Positions 33,412 to 44,670 are shown, numbered from the stretch's first letter. The stretch is DNA of 64,000 bases from Crossaster papposus (GCA_037893245.1 JBAIAA010000022.1:1736001-1800000), one strand, 5' to 3'. The notes: generated by a model from the sequence alone, not told the origin. A program made the numbers and translations.

Positions 33412-33480
33412 GGCAAGATAGCTTAGTTGGTAGATCGCCCGACCGGAATTTTTGAGGTCGGAGGTTCAACGCCTTGCCAA
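33412..33480 (+). other. tRNA-like sequence (probable SINE head), copy 1
   Basis: GGCAAGATAGCTTAGTTGG resembles an A box and GAGGTTCAACGCC a B box. The segment starts with GGCAAG and ends CTTGCCAA, which can pair as an acceptor stem. The following TTTCTTTGTTCACTTTTAA is shared with copy 2. The anticodon arm is poor and lacks U33, so a working tRNA is unlikely. Confidence 0.5.
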
Positions 33481-33840
33481 TTTCTTTGTTCACTTTTAAT
33501 TTTATTTAAATTGACCAAAAATGTACTTTTCTTTAAGAAAAAAATGTAAGGGGTTATAGCCTTGCATTTTTATAAAATTGGCCTATTTTGTTTATTTTTT
33601 AGATAAATTAAACATTGAAAGGGGTTAGCCTTGCATTTGTATTAATTTGTTTTAAAATTAACAATATAGAACATTTTTAAATTGTAAGGGGTTAGCCTTG
33701 ACCTTCGCCATGACCTTCGAATATGTCGTCTTGGCTAACTCGCATAATCGCTCGGGAAATTACGAGCGGAATTGTGTACATTTGCATGCGCGTGTGTTGT
33801 TGCGTGCTTAATCGAATGATGCTACATGCATAATCGCTAA

Positions 33841-34644
33841 TGGCCCAGTCACAATGTCGGCGATCTGTTGGGGATTAGTTTTGGCCGGGGGTCGTCGTAG
33901 AAAATAAAGAATCCTTGAACAATCCTAGCAATAATCCTAATAAAAGTGGAGCAGTCACATTGTCTGAGATTTTTTCAAGGATTTTGACCCGGTTTTGTCG
34001 AAAAATCGTGGGATTAGCCTTCGATCGCCTCCGATTGCATCGAAGACGATATCTGCGAGCATCTTTTCTTTTAATTCCCCCCCCCCCCCCCTTCAAAATC
34101 ACAGCCTCCTGCAGCAAGAGCGTCTCAAACTTTTAGCGATCCGATCGGAGGCGCCCTTATATACACGGCGATTTACTACGATTCCACCGTACGATTCGTC
34201 GGAGACGATCACAGAAAGCGTACGAATCGTCACAGGGCGCCTCCGATTCAGTCGGAGGGCGCCGGAGACCACTCGCAGACATTGAATCTCAACCTGAATT
34301 TCCAATCCCACACAGAATCTTGCGACTAGTCTCAGATTATTCGGAGGACGCCTCCGATTAATCGGAGGACGCCTCCGATTAATCGGAGGGCATCGTAGGT
34401 CATCGGAGATTGTGTCTGGGATGCCCAAAATGGGTGAACAATCTTGCGAGCAATCTTAAAATTTTAAGTTCAAAGTTGGGGACCGCGACGGGTGTGGCGA
34501 TGCCTAAAAAATCTGCGACAAGCCGCAGGCGTCTGGAGAGCGCCTCCGACGGGTGCAAAATCGTGAGATCTGTCTCAAGATTTTGTTCAAATTTCCCGGT
34601 TTTACCAATCGCCGACGCATCGCAACTGATTTGTGACTGGCCCA
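33841..34644. mobile_element. 804-bp TIR element with TAA target duplication, copy 1 only
   Basis: The inverted ends TGGCCCAGTCACAA are flanked by TAA (33,838-33,840 and 34,645-34,647). The empty site is 62,926-62,928. The interior is rich in ATCGGAGG/CCTCCGAT palindromes (34,320-34,410), which create chance ORFs on both strands. A TWA target agrees with PIF/Harbinger-mobilised MITEs. Confidence 0.82.
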
Positions 34645-34647
34645 TAA

Positions 34648-35724
34648 CTCATTGGTCAAGTTTCTGTTACATCACATAATTATGCAACGTCACACGCGCA
34701 TGCAAATAGACACGATTGTGCTTAGAATTTTCCGAGAGATTATAAGGCCGATGTGAGTAAGGGTGGTCATAGCGTGGTCTACGGCGTACATCAGAGGGCG
34801 CCCGCATTGGCGGCCTACGCGCGCAGCATACAGCGCTGTTTTCTCAGTTGTTTATTTTGAACTCCAAGGAAGTAATCAATATGCAAACATGTCATATCTC
34901 CAGAACCGAAGGGGCCATGGAGCTCTATTATATACTAATTGAAAGCTGACGTTGTGAGCTTTGCATTCATGTATATAACTATTTTGTTGGCGACATAATA
35001 TTAATTTTTAAAAAAATTGACTATATTAATTTTGACTTTTTGAATTTTTATTAAAAAAATTGTTTTATTTTTTTTTTAAATAAATGGTCATAAATTACAA
35101 ATAAAACAATTGACTGCATGTGATATCTAAAATCAATGAGAAATGTATTATTATCAGAAAAACACAAGATAAAACAAAATAAGGTCATTTTCTCCCAGAG
35201 TTTATACCTAAAACGTCCCATTTCTTTTTTATATAAGTAATTTGAACGGTTAAACAAAAAATTGCTGGTAAAATTGCATTTTAGAGCAATGTTCACGTTG
35301 TGGCGTCAGTGATGACAGCTAAAGTAATTTCAACTGTTTCCTACAATGTACAAATAAAGTCCAGCCTGAAGTCTGGTGTCGAGACAACAGTGGGTAATAC
35401 CGACTGCTCTCTCCTGGCACCAGACTACTTCATATTGAAAATTTGCAAAAATAGACTTCTACAACAATTTGTTATTCACCTTTTTGTAAATTTGAATGCT
35501 TCAGATTTAACCGATGCCTCTTTTTCTTTCGTATGATGAGCAGGTTAACGTGTTACTGCATACATCGGCTGTTACCACAAAAAACGCACCAGTCCTATAT
35601 TTTTTTTACCCAGTTTCCCATCTTAAAAAGCAATAAAAACATATCAAAACGAATTTTCACAATGATAAAAGAAAAAACAATAAATGAAATTGTTAGTTAA
35701 ATTGCATGTTAATAAAAGGTACTT
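34648..35724. other. Right part of duplication copy 1, no supported gene
   Basis: Shared with 62,929-64,000. A 78-codon frame (35,300-35,536) is open in both copies with only a few differences (63,579-63,815), but it has no recognisable domain or start context. I do not call it a gene. Confidence 0.5.
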
Positions 35725-36334
35725 AATACTGTGACAAATCTACTGATAGATGCGAGGGTGCATATCGGTACTCATGATGTTATGATCAATCATGACAACA
35801 TCATGATAACCAATTCCCTGCAGAAGTATCTACCCCACCCTCACCCCCAGTCCTTAGCAGCTGGGATGCCATTATAACACACTTTTTTTTATGGGCTCAT
35901 TAGTGAGGGGTTCTGGCAAAATGAGACAGAACTGGGCAGAGGTTGAAATGAGGGTGTTTGGGTATCAGAAAAGAGAATAAAATTCTCCTTACAATACCTC
36001 ATGTTGTGCTTCAATCGGACATTCCGTGAACAAGTTATGGAGGTTTAAAGTTCACATTTATTAATATGTCGCAAAAGTAAAATGTTGAGAAAAAGAACTT
36101 AATCAAATATAGTTATTAGGCATAGCAAAGATTACAAATATCAATCAATCTGAAGACAAATAAACCACCCATTATTTATTATTTTGAAGTTTTTTCCACT
36201 ATGCCCTGTGCCCAGTTCGGCCTCGCACATTGAAGCACATTGAGTTGCATGTTTGGTTGTTTTTGTTTTCCCTTAGGGGGAACAAAAAAATCATCCAAAC
36301 CACAAATTACAACAAGAAAAAGTTGTAATGATTT
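35725..36334. other. Spacer sequence, no gene seen
   Basis: AT-rich, without a recognisable ORF. The boundary of the duplication cannot be fixed here because copy 2 runs out at the window edge. Confidence 0.5.
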
Positions 36335-36480
36335 AACAAGTTCGGGCAGGGATTATTGTAACATTCACCGAGCCGAGGCGTGGGGTTATTTTTTAATAAC
36401 GAACCTCGACCCGACGCAGGTTCAGGCCGAATGTATCGGGAAGCACACCCATGACATTTTCGCCCATGCTCGCTGCTGAC
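36335..36480. mobile_element. Diverged fragment of the TTAA-target MITE
   Basis: The order GGGATTATT..AAC, ACCGAGCCGA, GTTCAGGCCGA and GCTGCTGAC follows the interior of the 234-bp MITE at 62,395-62,628, with many differences. The ends are not preserved. Confidence 0.6.
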
Positions 36481-36509
36481 TATGGAATTCTATATATGCC
36501 ACTCTAAAC

Positions 36510-36780
36510 GTCGTGCGTCGCCCTTTTTACGTCGCTCTTTTTGCGTCGCCCTTTTTGCGTCGCCCTTTTTGCGTCGCCCTTTTTTCGTCGCCCTTTTTTC
36601 GTCGCCCTTTTTTATGGAATTCCAAAGACGACAAAACTGCGTCGCGTCGTGCCGTCGCCCCGACGCCACGGGGCGACGGCACGACGTCACCGTCGCGCGC
36701 CAGACCGTCGTGCCTTTAAGCCGTCGCGTCGTGCCGTCGCGTAGTGCCGTCGCCCCGTCGCGTCGTGTTGTCGCCTCAGA
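36510..36780. repeat. 12-14-bp GTCGCCCTTTTTGC array and GTCG-rich tail
   Basis: About seven copies of (G/T)CGTCGCCCTTTTT are followed by a GTCGTGCCGTCGCCCC-rich segment. Translations in all frames give Arg/Pro/Phe-rich chance peptides. Confidence 0.8.
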
Positions 36781-36900
36781 CTAGTGGAAATAGGGGGCGC
36801 CCTTACAGACGTAATTACTAAGATAATTAAAAAGGATACTGTCCAGATGACAAGGCAAAAGCGGATCTAGCAAACTGTAAATTCCCAACATGTTCAATTT

Positions 36901-37518
36901 ATGCTGCGTTCCAATCGCGTCGTGTTTATCGTGTTTACGAGTTCACGAGTCGTATAATGGCGTTCTAATCGCCTGGTAACTCGTGTTCACGAGTGGTGAA
37001 CTCGAGGTAGAATTTTTTTCTCCATGTTCACGACTTCATAACGATTGAAATACTCGCGTATACGTGTTGGTTCCACTGACCTCAACACCTGGACGGATCA
37101 TTGTCCATATTCTGCTGTGCTAACACTTGAAGTCGGCGCGAACTGGAAGTGCAACATGGCGTCACTGCTGTGAGCCAATGAAATGTGCAGTTGTAGAGGT
37201 CAATGGATTTACCAACCAACTGAACTCTACACCTGGACATTTCATTGGCTCACAGAGTGACTTCGTGGGTCCGCCATGTTGCACTTCTCTGCATGCCGAC
37301 TTCAAAATGAAACAATGGATGATCTGTCCATGTATAGAGGTCAGTGGTTGGTTCACGTACGAGTTCTTGTGCGATAAAGAATATCCTTACCGCACAACTA
37401 ACTCGACTGTGCGCGTGCGTCGATCTTGGCGGGTAGCGTTTGGAATGCAACCCACTCGTGAACGTGGAGAAATTCACGGTGAACACGTTAAAAACGACGC
37501 GATTGGAACGTAGCATAA
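36901..37518. mobile_element. Nested hairpin element (TIR within TIR)
   Basis: The outer inverted repeats are GCTGCGTTCCAATCGCGTCG and its complement (37,495-37,514). An inner inverted repeat (37,076-37,190 against 37,215-37,355) includes AGCCAATGAAATGT and CATGTTGCACTTC, so nearly the whole element folds on itself. No coding potential. Confidence 0.75.
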
Positions 37519-38860
37519 CGTTAGGCCGGCAGCTGTTGTAAAATGCGCCCTCTATTGGACCTGATCACAAGCCAAAATAAACTTTTCAATTTTATTTGTA
37601 TTTTTAAATATACCCAAACATGAAAAAAAAAAATGTGTTACACGGGAAGTATTTACGATTTATGCAAAATAGGCATATTGTTTTTAAAACTTCGTAGGGC
37701 TCGACATTATTTACTATGCCTTAAGGGATCTTCATGCCAAATATGGTCATTTTATCCACCAAGTAACAATAATCTTTGAATATAATATTAAGCTACCTGA
37801 TTAAAATATCCTGATAATTCTTACATTCAGCTGTGTGAACTTTTCAACCTGCCCACACACATCATCATAGAAGAACCGTTAACGAATGTTTTCTGTATAT
37901 AAACACATTCACAATCACATCATTCTAACAGATGTCAACCCAATTACTATTATGCCCCTAATCGGCGTACTAGGTCAGCTCCTAAACACAGTTTGCATGT
38001 TCCATGGGGTCGGGATGAGGCGACTAAACGAGGGTTTATCTCAAGAATTAGTCGTCTGCCTACAACCGACTTCATGAAATTGAAAGATGCGATGCGTTAG
38101 GAGCCCCAACGCTAAACTGTTTTCGTAGTCAATGAGGGAATACAAAGCTTTGTCGTGTGATCATCCAGTTTAGGTCTATTGTCGAATTTGAAGCTCATGA
38201 TACACTCACTGTAGGTTGTTTCTAATTGTTTTGTTTTACTGTCTTAATGTTTTGTACAATTATTTTAATCTGTAAAGCAAATATATTTTAATACCAAATT
38301 CTACTTTATGTTTAATTTTGATTTTAAACTGATGCCCACAAGCTGCAGCTTAATCAAAACAAAATATATATTTTTTTTTTTTTTGGTTTCCCGAATTAAT
38401 AAATAAATAAATAAATAATGAAAATACCAAATAATTCTTCTATGAAATAACCAACCATTGTTTATACACAGTTATTTCCAAGCAAGCATTGTTCCTATGT
38501 AACGAAGAGATACGGATTGTAAAAAAAACCACCACGGATTCAACGCAGTCCGTACAAAAAATGGGGCTCGGTGTTTAGAAACGATAGAATGATCAATACG
38601 TATAGGCAGTGTTCGGGCGGTCTGTTCTTCACTCGCGAAAATCGATTGTGCAAAACCCTGAATAATAGGTGGTGTGTGATCCTGTTCCGTGTGCAAGGTT
38701 CTTGGGTCGCGTTAAGGCGCGAGAACCGAGTTTCGCGTGTCAAGAACAGAGTCATTATTGGAGTGACCCGGATGTGCAGGGGCCGCATGCGCAGAGTTCA
38801 TCAAGTTCATGTTGTTTTGTCTGGTACGTGACTTCATTTCCGGTCTGTATTTCCTCCAAA
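37519..38860. other. Spacer sequence, no gene seen
   Basis: AT-rich, with a short (AATA)n run at about 38,395-38,418. I recognise no gene or RNA. A mixed-composition block at 38,560-38,830 has several short ORFs without family resemblance. Confidence 0.5.
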
Positions 38861-38865
38861 GCTCT

Positions 38866-39030
38866 AGGGGCCAATTTTCTTGAGCTGCTAAGTGCAACAA
38901 ATTTTGAGCTGCTAATCACAATAAATTGGCTTAGCACAACAATTCTTTGCTCAGTTGAAATGGTTACCAGTTTGGACTCCATGTGTTTTTCCTGGGCGCC
39001 TCTCAAATAAAAAACATTCTACCTGAGGCT
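38866..39030. repeat. Probable interspersed repeat with GAGCTGCTAA hairpins
   Basis: GGGGCCAATTTTCTTGAGCTG and the following GCTAAG..GCTTAGCA pairs have the look of a dispersed short element ending in TGGTTACCAG. Only one copy is in this window, so the call rests on style rather than comparison. Confidence 0.35.
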
Positions 39031-39086
39031 AAACCATTTATACATGTACTTGTATGCATGTCTTGTGCTGAATCTAGTAAGTGAAA

Positions 39087-39180
39087 AAAAAAAAAAAAAG
39101 AACCCCCCCCCCCCCCCAAAAAAAAAAAAAAAAAACAACAACAACAAACAAACAAACAAACACCCCAACAAACAGAAACA
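39087..39180. repeat. Low-complexity poly-A / poly-C / (CAAA)n tract
   Basis: A run of A, then about 15 C, then about 20 A, then AAC and AAAC repeats. Not coding on either strand. Confidence 0.9.
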
Positions 39181-39689
39181 AGCAGAAACACATTCTCATA
39201 ACTTTAGTGTTCAAGCGGCTTTGACATTAAACCCCATAAATGCGTTACCATCAAAATGAATTTTAACAAAATGTCAAAACATTCGCAGAATAGTATTTTT
39301 AAAACTTGATGTAGAGCGTAGAGATATGGAACTCGATTTGTTTTCAAAATGTTTTGGTATAATAGGTTCCCTTTAATAATATCGTGGCTAGTGTTTGTTT
39401 CATAAATGGAGCTCTACATACAACACACACTGAACACTGAACAAATCACGACCGGTGTACGTCATGTTTCTATCCACCAATCATAGTTGGTCACCCAACA
39501 AGTCAGTGGCTCGAGTGGTTTTTCAGTGGTTTTTTAATAATAGATCAGTTGCTATTGTTCTTTTCATAAGTATACGTTTACGCATTACCCAGCTGCCGAA
39601 AAAAAAACACGTGGTCTAAGTTATTTTATTGCCTTTTCGCCATGCAAACCTTTGAATCTCATCTGTCATCCTTTCATTGGTCAGTTGTG

Positions 39690-40012
39690 AGTGTCAATCA
39701 CGAAGCACGCGTTTGAACGTGTCATGGACGTCTATAAAACGTCCACCAATAAGATGGGTTCATTTCACAGTGTCGGTGACTGTAAGTCACACTAACATAA
39801 CTTCCGTCTCATAAATATTAAACGAGTCAGTGATGCGTGATTGACAGCACACTAGGGACCACGCATTAGAACTTTTAATCGACGTCTATAAAACGACGTC
39901 AACCAATAAGATGTGTTCATTGTACAGTGTCGGTGACTAAAAGTCACATTAACATAACTCCCGTCATTAATATTAAACGAGTCAGTGGTGTGTGATTGAC
40001 AGCGCACTATAT
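39690..40012. repeat. Tandem duplication of a 154-bp promoter-like unit
   Basis: Two diverged copies share GACGTCTATAAAACG (39,727 and 39,881), CACCAATAAGATG or CAACCAATAAGATG, CAGTGTCGGTGACT and AACGAGTCAGTG. Each holds a TATAAAA and a CCAAT-type word. The right copy ends where the 4.56-kb TIR element begins, just upstream of the C1q promoter in the pre-insertion sequence. Confidence 0.7.
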
Positions 40013-40824
40013 AGTGAGGTGGATTAAGGACAAAAAACACGAAGATCGTGACACGGTGGACAAAAGCACCATTTTTTTTTTAAAGACTCCTATGGGTATG
40101 TAGATTAATAAAATCCCATGCTCCAAAAAAATTGCAATGACCTTGACCTAATTATGACGTAATATATTCAAAATGGCCGCCATTTCCTTAAAACGGCATG
40201 TTTTTAGTTATATAATGCCGAGGCAAGTGATTTTAGTAGCGAATTATATGTATCAAAGGCCAAGGAATCGCATGGCAACGTTTGTGTTGCGCTGAAACAA
40301 ACAGTTTCATCATTTTTGTATTAAATTTGTCTATATTAGCATATGATGGTATAAAATACATCATCATCACCGTGGGAAAATCAGTGGTTTGTATTAAAAT
40401 ATTTTAACATGTTTCAATTTTAGCTCATGGTTGTGATGGCTAGCAGACCAATGTTAGTAACATTTGTAATTATAACTCGGTTTTGGATTGAAATGGTTTT
40501 GTTTCAGTTTCAGACAATGCAATTGCCATATATAACTTTGTGTTTATTACGGTGAAGCAGCGTAATCATACATGTCACTCAAGGTTTTTTAATTTTTAGA
40601 GCGATTCTCGGTCACCTGGGAAGGACATTAACGTGAAGGACGTGTAATACTGGGTTTTGTGGAATTTTCTTTTCTTTTTCTGTGAGGCTATTAGGTTTTT
40701 AAATTCTAATGGAGTGCTTTTGCAAGAAGGTATAGCACAGAGAAACCGGTTTATGCAGGCATACTTCAAGGAATGATCAGTTCATTTTTTTAATTTTTTT
40801 TATATCAATTCTAGAGTTAGCTGC

Positions 40825-41790
40825 AGTGAATCAGAACTCATTCTATGTGGGAAGGGGAGGGTGTTTTATGGGAGTTTTCACAAGTCAGAACTTTTTCTCA
40901 TCGTTTTCGTTATTTTTTTTGGAGATGCTGAAGCAGTTCTGCTGCGTAAGGTATCATTGGATTTTAGGTAGTGGCTGGTCTACAGAGATAAATCTGCATG
41001 ATTTATTGTGTGCTGGTATGCCAGCAGTGTGGTTGCGTAACTATCCCGCCCAGAGCGTAATTCCAAATTTAAGTTTTTTTCTAGTGATATACGCTTCATG
41101 GAAGGTCAGTTCAGGCCACTTTTTTCTGCGAGATTGCAGTCTGTAGGAATGGGGGGGGGGGGGGGGGGGGTGTTTCTGTGTACAAGTTTCAACAGAACCC
41201 CTCCGTTCTTTTCGTAATTTGTTTGAGACGCGGAAAAGGTTCTGCTGACAAGTATCATATGGATTGTATTTGTGACTGTTCTGCCGAAGATAAATCTGTA
41301 ATTGTACGTTAACTAGTGGGTATGCTAGAAAGTGGCTGTTTGACTGGTCTCTCCAGAGCGTGATTTTTAACTCTTTTTTTCCTTTTTTTTCTGTAAGACA
41401 CGCATCTGGGGGTCAGTTTTAGCCACCTTATCTCTGCTAGATGACAGTCCGTGGTTGGAGTTCGTGGACGGGCAAATACATCAAACGTCTGCAGGCCAAT
41501 TGGGTTAGACATTCCCTAAAAGTGGGAGTTTCAAACCCTGTCTCTGGTTTTGGCGACGCGATGACTGGTTTGTGTATTGCCACAGTGGTCCCTTTGTTTT
41601 TGGTTCACACAGTGATTGATTTTTACCGGTGATAATATGCGGTCCCCTCTTTTTTCTCCTTTTTTGGAAGGGGAGCAGGGCATATTTTCTGTGCTATATC
41701 ATGCACGTCATCAGCCACCTTCTTATAGTTCATTTTACTTTCCTTGTTTTTATTTGTGTGTCGGTTTATTATGACGCGTGGCAAGGACAA
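40825..41790. repeat. Diverged ~300-bp tandem repeats with poly-G tracts
   Basis: Blocks TTCTGCT..AAGTATCAT..GGATT, AGATAAATCTG, CCAGAGCGT and GGTCAGTT..AGCCAC recur in the same order at about 40,930-41,140 and 41,235-41,450, with traces after 41,500. G runs of about 20 (41,151-41,171) and 24 (41,790-41,814) lie in it. It lies 3' of the PLE ORF and may be remnants of tandem PLE ends. Confidence 0.6.
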
Positions 41791-41847
41791 GGGGGGGGGG
41801 GGGGGGGGGGGGGGTTGGTGGGGGGAGGGGGGATTATTTATTTTGTT

Positions 41848-43770
41848 TTAGTCTTGAGATCCATTTCTTTGATCATTGTTTTGTTCTTTCAATAGTTCCA
41901 ATAGAATTTGCAGATTCTCCTCATCAAGATTTTGTTCCTCTTGGTTGGATTGTGGAGACGCTTTAGTCCTAGATCGAACAAGTTCATCTTTTATGTTTTT
42001 GTGCCGTTTGTATGCCAGGATGGGTTGGGTATCAAATAGCCTATTCAGATATTCGTTTTCGCTAATCAAGGGCCAGTGTTTGAGGATAGCCCGTTTCAGG
42101 GCTGGGTGGTGCGCGACATGTGGGTAGTATGGTAGGACGAACACCAGTGGGACATTGTTTTTGTTTGTTTTTACGCTTAGGGTCCGCGGGAGTCTTTCCC
42201 CTTTGAGAAAGGAGAGCTAGGTCTTCGTTTGTGTATCCGCGAATTTGAAGTTTGTCTTTGAAGAATTCAACCCTCTCCTCAAAGTCTTTTGAATGGGTAC
42301 ATATACGTTTGTATCTGGTCACTTCGCCCTTGATTAATCCGCCAAATACCGACTTAGGGTGTGCTGAATCTCGAGCTAGGTACTGAAATGTATCAGTTTT
42401 TTTGGTAGCGACTCGAGTATCCAATATTCCTTCATGTGTGAATCGTTCGCCTTTGTAGATAATAAGGTAGAGAAAAGTGACTTGGCGGTGCGAGATCTCA
42501 GACGTGAACTTCAGCGTAGGGTGAATTTTATTAAGTGATTGCACTAGATCAGCAGCCTGCTTTTCATTTCCGTTAAAGATTATAAGAACATCGTCTCAAT
42601 ATCTCATGTAGCTCACAATTGAGGGATTGTGAGGGAGGATTTTGTCTTGTTCGTATTTGAATAGAGTTATGTCACAAATCTCCGGACTGCATTCGCTGCC
42701 CATGGCCACGCCAATTTTTTGTCTGAAAAATTAAATTCAAACCTGTTTCGACGCATAATGAGTTCGAGGAGATGTCGCGCGTGGTCTGTCGTGGGCTTGG
42801 GTATTGCGTATAGTCTGTCATCGGCCATTGCAAGTGCGTCACAAACTGATTCAATTGCCTCATCTTGTGGGCAGTTAGTGTACATGGATACTATATCCAG
42901 TGTTATCAATAAGTTATCTTGCTCCACTGTCAGGTTATTTAGTTTTTCAAGCACATGCCCAGAATCGCGTGTGTATGTGCTTTGCTGTTTGACAATTGGG
43001 AGCAAGAAATAGTCTATGTATTTGGATATGGATTGAGTCGGTCCTCCGCAACCACTAATGATTGGCCTCCCCACGAACCGTGTTCCTTCTGGTACTTTTT
43101 TGTGAACTTTCGGTAGGAGGTAAAGGCAAGGTGTTTTAATGTCGTGGTTGCGGGGGTTAAGAAACTCAGATATGTCTTTCGATATGAGTCCGTCCACGTA
43201 GAGTTGGCGTATGGCTTGAGAGACTAATTCTGCGGTTTCATCGGTCAAGTCCCTGTTAATTTCTTCATAGTGGGGGCCTGTTAATTGTCGTGTCCCTTCA
43301 CGTATGTAGTCTTGTTTGTTAAGGACGCACACACCGCGGCCTTTATCGAATTGTTTGATGATAATATCCTGTCTTTTCTTAAGGCCAGATAGCGCAACAC
43401 GTTCTGCTTTTGTTATATTTAGTTTGACATTTTGAATTTTTAGTCTGGACAGTTCCTCCAGAGTGCCTTCAATATATGACTCTAGGTTTAGATTGAAGGT
43501 AGGTTGGGGAGTCCAAGTTGAAGGTAGTTTGAACGGGTGTGAGCTTATAGGTCTGACTCTCCCTGCCATTCTTAACCGTAATCTCATCTTTCTGAAGAAG
43601 GATCGGGAATGGCGAAGGATGGTCGACCTTTTTGGTTTTTGGGGGTCGGGATTTGTGATTTGTTTTGGCTTTTGTTGATTCTCCTTGCCATTCTCAAGCA
43701 CACTCAATGTTTTCTTTCGGTCAGCTTTTTGTTCAGTGAGGTGTGCAGGAGAACGGGGACAATCTTTAGA
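41848..43770 (-). pseudogene. Penelope-like element reverse transcriptase, broken
   Basis: The main minus-strand frame (43,770 down to 42,667; first Met at 43,707) encodes PLE RT blocks: IIIKQFDKGRGVCVLNK, LYLLPKVHK, FVGRPIISGCGGPT, LLITLDIVSMYTN. Near 42,715 the frame changes and continues KIGVAMGSECSPEI. The catalytic motif reads RY, stop, DDVLII, with TGA at 42,596-42,598 in the position before the two aspartates. Frame 42,544-42,062 holds the thumb part. After a second shift near 42,150 comes LPYYPHVAHHPALKR ... ILAYKRHKNIKDELVRS, the typical C-terminal part. No GIY-YIG endonuclease is visible on either side, so the element is truncated, endonuclease-lacking, or has lost an N-terminal one. 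Confidence 0.83.
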
Positions 43771-44019
43771 CTATAATATTAGACTTAAACAGTTGTGACG
43801 TCAAACAAATGGACCAGCATTGATTGACTTGGGTACAGGTTTCCCGAGAACGCCAATTTTTTGAGCGACGATCCTGCCCCTTTAAGTAGGTGGTTAATAG
43901 TAATAAACTGTAAAAAAAACCTAATAACTGTAACTGTAAGATGCAGTTAAATAAATGGTAACACACTATAATCCCTCGTCTACACAAACCAACTGTTATA
44001 TGCGCTATTCAATATAATA

Positions 44020-44577
44020 AATATCCTGTCATAACCTATATCCGGTCAGAATCATTGTGTTTCATTGTGTTAATGTGTTATTGTTTTGGTTGATAGTTAT
44101 TGTTTATTATATCATAATGACATCGTGGTATCTTGTAGATCAGTGCCACGGTAATTATACTGTTACCATTTTGAACACACAAAAAATAGCATTTTGGTGA
44201 AAAAACGGCAATAAAATTGGTTTTTTTTCAAATTGTGTGTTATTTGTGTAGTATTGACGATGATGACGTCATATTTACATCAATATACATGTAGTCACCA
44301 TAAAGGATATTAATTTTTTACAAACTAATACCAACGTCATTGAATTCCTTGACCTCAGAAACATAATTTTGGCATGTAGAAATCCCACCATGGCATTTGC
44401 GTTTGCTTTATTACATAACAAGAGGTTATGACGTCATAATGACGTAATTCAAGGTTAACAATTCTCAGATTTTTTGGAGCATGACTTTTTTGAAATCTAT
44501 GGGTCAAACTGATACTTTGGTAAAAAAAATGGTGCTTTTGTCCACCGTGTAACGATTTTTTCCTTAATCCACCTCAC
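44020..44577. other. Right arm of the 4.56-kb TIR element
   Basis: AT-rich, non-coding. It contains the inner part of the inverted terminal repeat (44,440-44,577) with TGACGTCAT-type words. Confidence 0.55.
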
Positions 44578-44579
44578 TA

Positions 44580-44670
44580 ATAGGGGCCAATCACAAACCG
44601 GGCAAAGTTCCTTAGTCACTGCTTAGGAAATCGATGACAAGTTTTTAAGGCAGGAGCGCGCGCTTCATTC
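44580..44670 (+). promoter_or_regulatory. Putative core promoter of the C1q-like gene, copy 2
   Basis: A CCAAT box (44,587-44,591) and a TATA-like TTTTTAAG (44,642-44,649) precede a transcribed-looking segment ending in a good donor. The 4.56-kb TIR element ends at 44,577, so it separates this core from the TATA/CCAAT-containing tandem units at 39,690-40,012. The transcription start is inferred. Confidence 0.5.

Larger units (their letters stand above)
1..35724 (+). repeat. Segmental duplication, copy 1
   Basis: This stretch matches 45,832-64,000 in the same orientation and order. Position 1 pairs with 45,832 and 35,724 with 64,000, so the duplicated unit extends past both window edges. Sequence outside insertions is nearly identical, with scattered substitutions and small indels. 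Copy 1 is about 17.5 kb longer because it alone carries insertions at 886-4152, 6867-9648, 10582-10774, 16292-16588, 16713-16946, 20840-31415, 32132-33375 and 33841-34644. A tandem arrangement with a period near 45.8 kb is inferred. An assembly artefact is unlikely, because the copies differ by many independent insertions. Confidence 0.93.
40014..44577. mobile_element. 4.56-kb TIR element carrying a Penelope-like retroelement
   Basis: The termini are inverted: GTGAGGTGGATTAAGGA at the left and its complement at the right, flanked by TA (40,012-40,013 and 44,578-44,579). Homology continues inward for about 150 bp (CACGGTGGACAAAAGCACC; CATGCTCCAAAAAA). The interior contains tandem repeats and a minus-strand RT. 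A PLE may have landed inside a large MITE, or the inverted arms may be PLE-type pseudo-LTRs. The first fits the TA target better. Confidence 0.72.

Noticed and set aside
33412-33480. Functional tRNA gene
   Set aside because: A- and B-box-like words are present, but the anticodon stem and U33 are poor, and the segment resembles a SINE head.
34099-34679. Several ~100-codon ORFs rich in Arg on both strands
   Set aside because: They lie inside the 804-bp MITE and follow its ATCGGAGG palindromes.
36482-36784. Arg/Pro-rich ORFs
   Set aside because: Artefacts of the GTCGCCCTTTTT repeat, open in several frames at once.
40014-44577. Maverick/Polinton or other large DNA transposon
   Set aside because: Only a PLE reverse transcriptase is recognisable; no integrase, polymerase B or capsid-like frame, and the size is too small.
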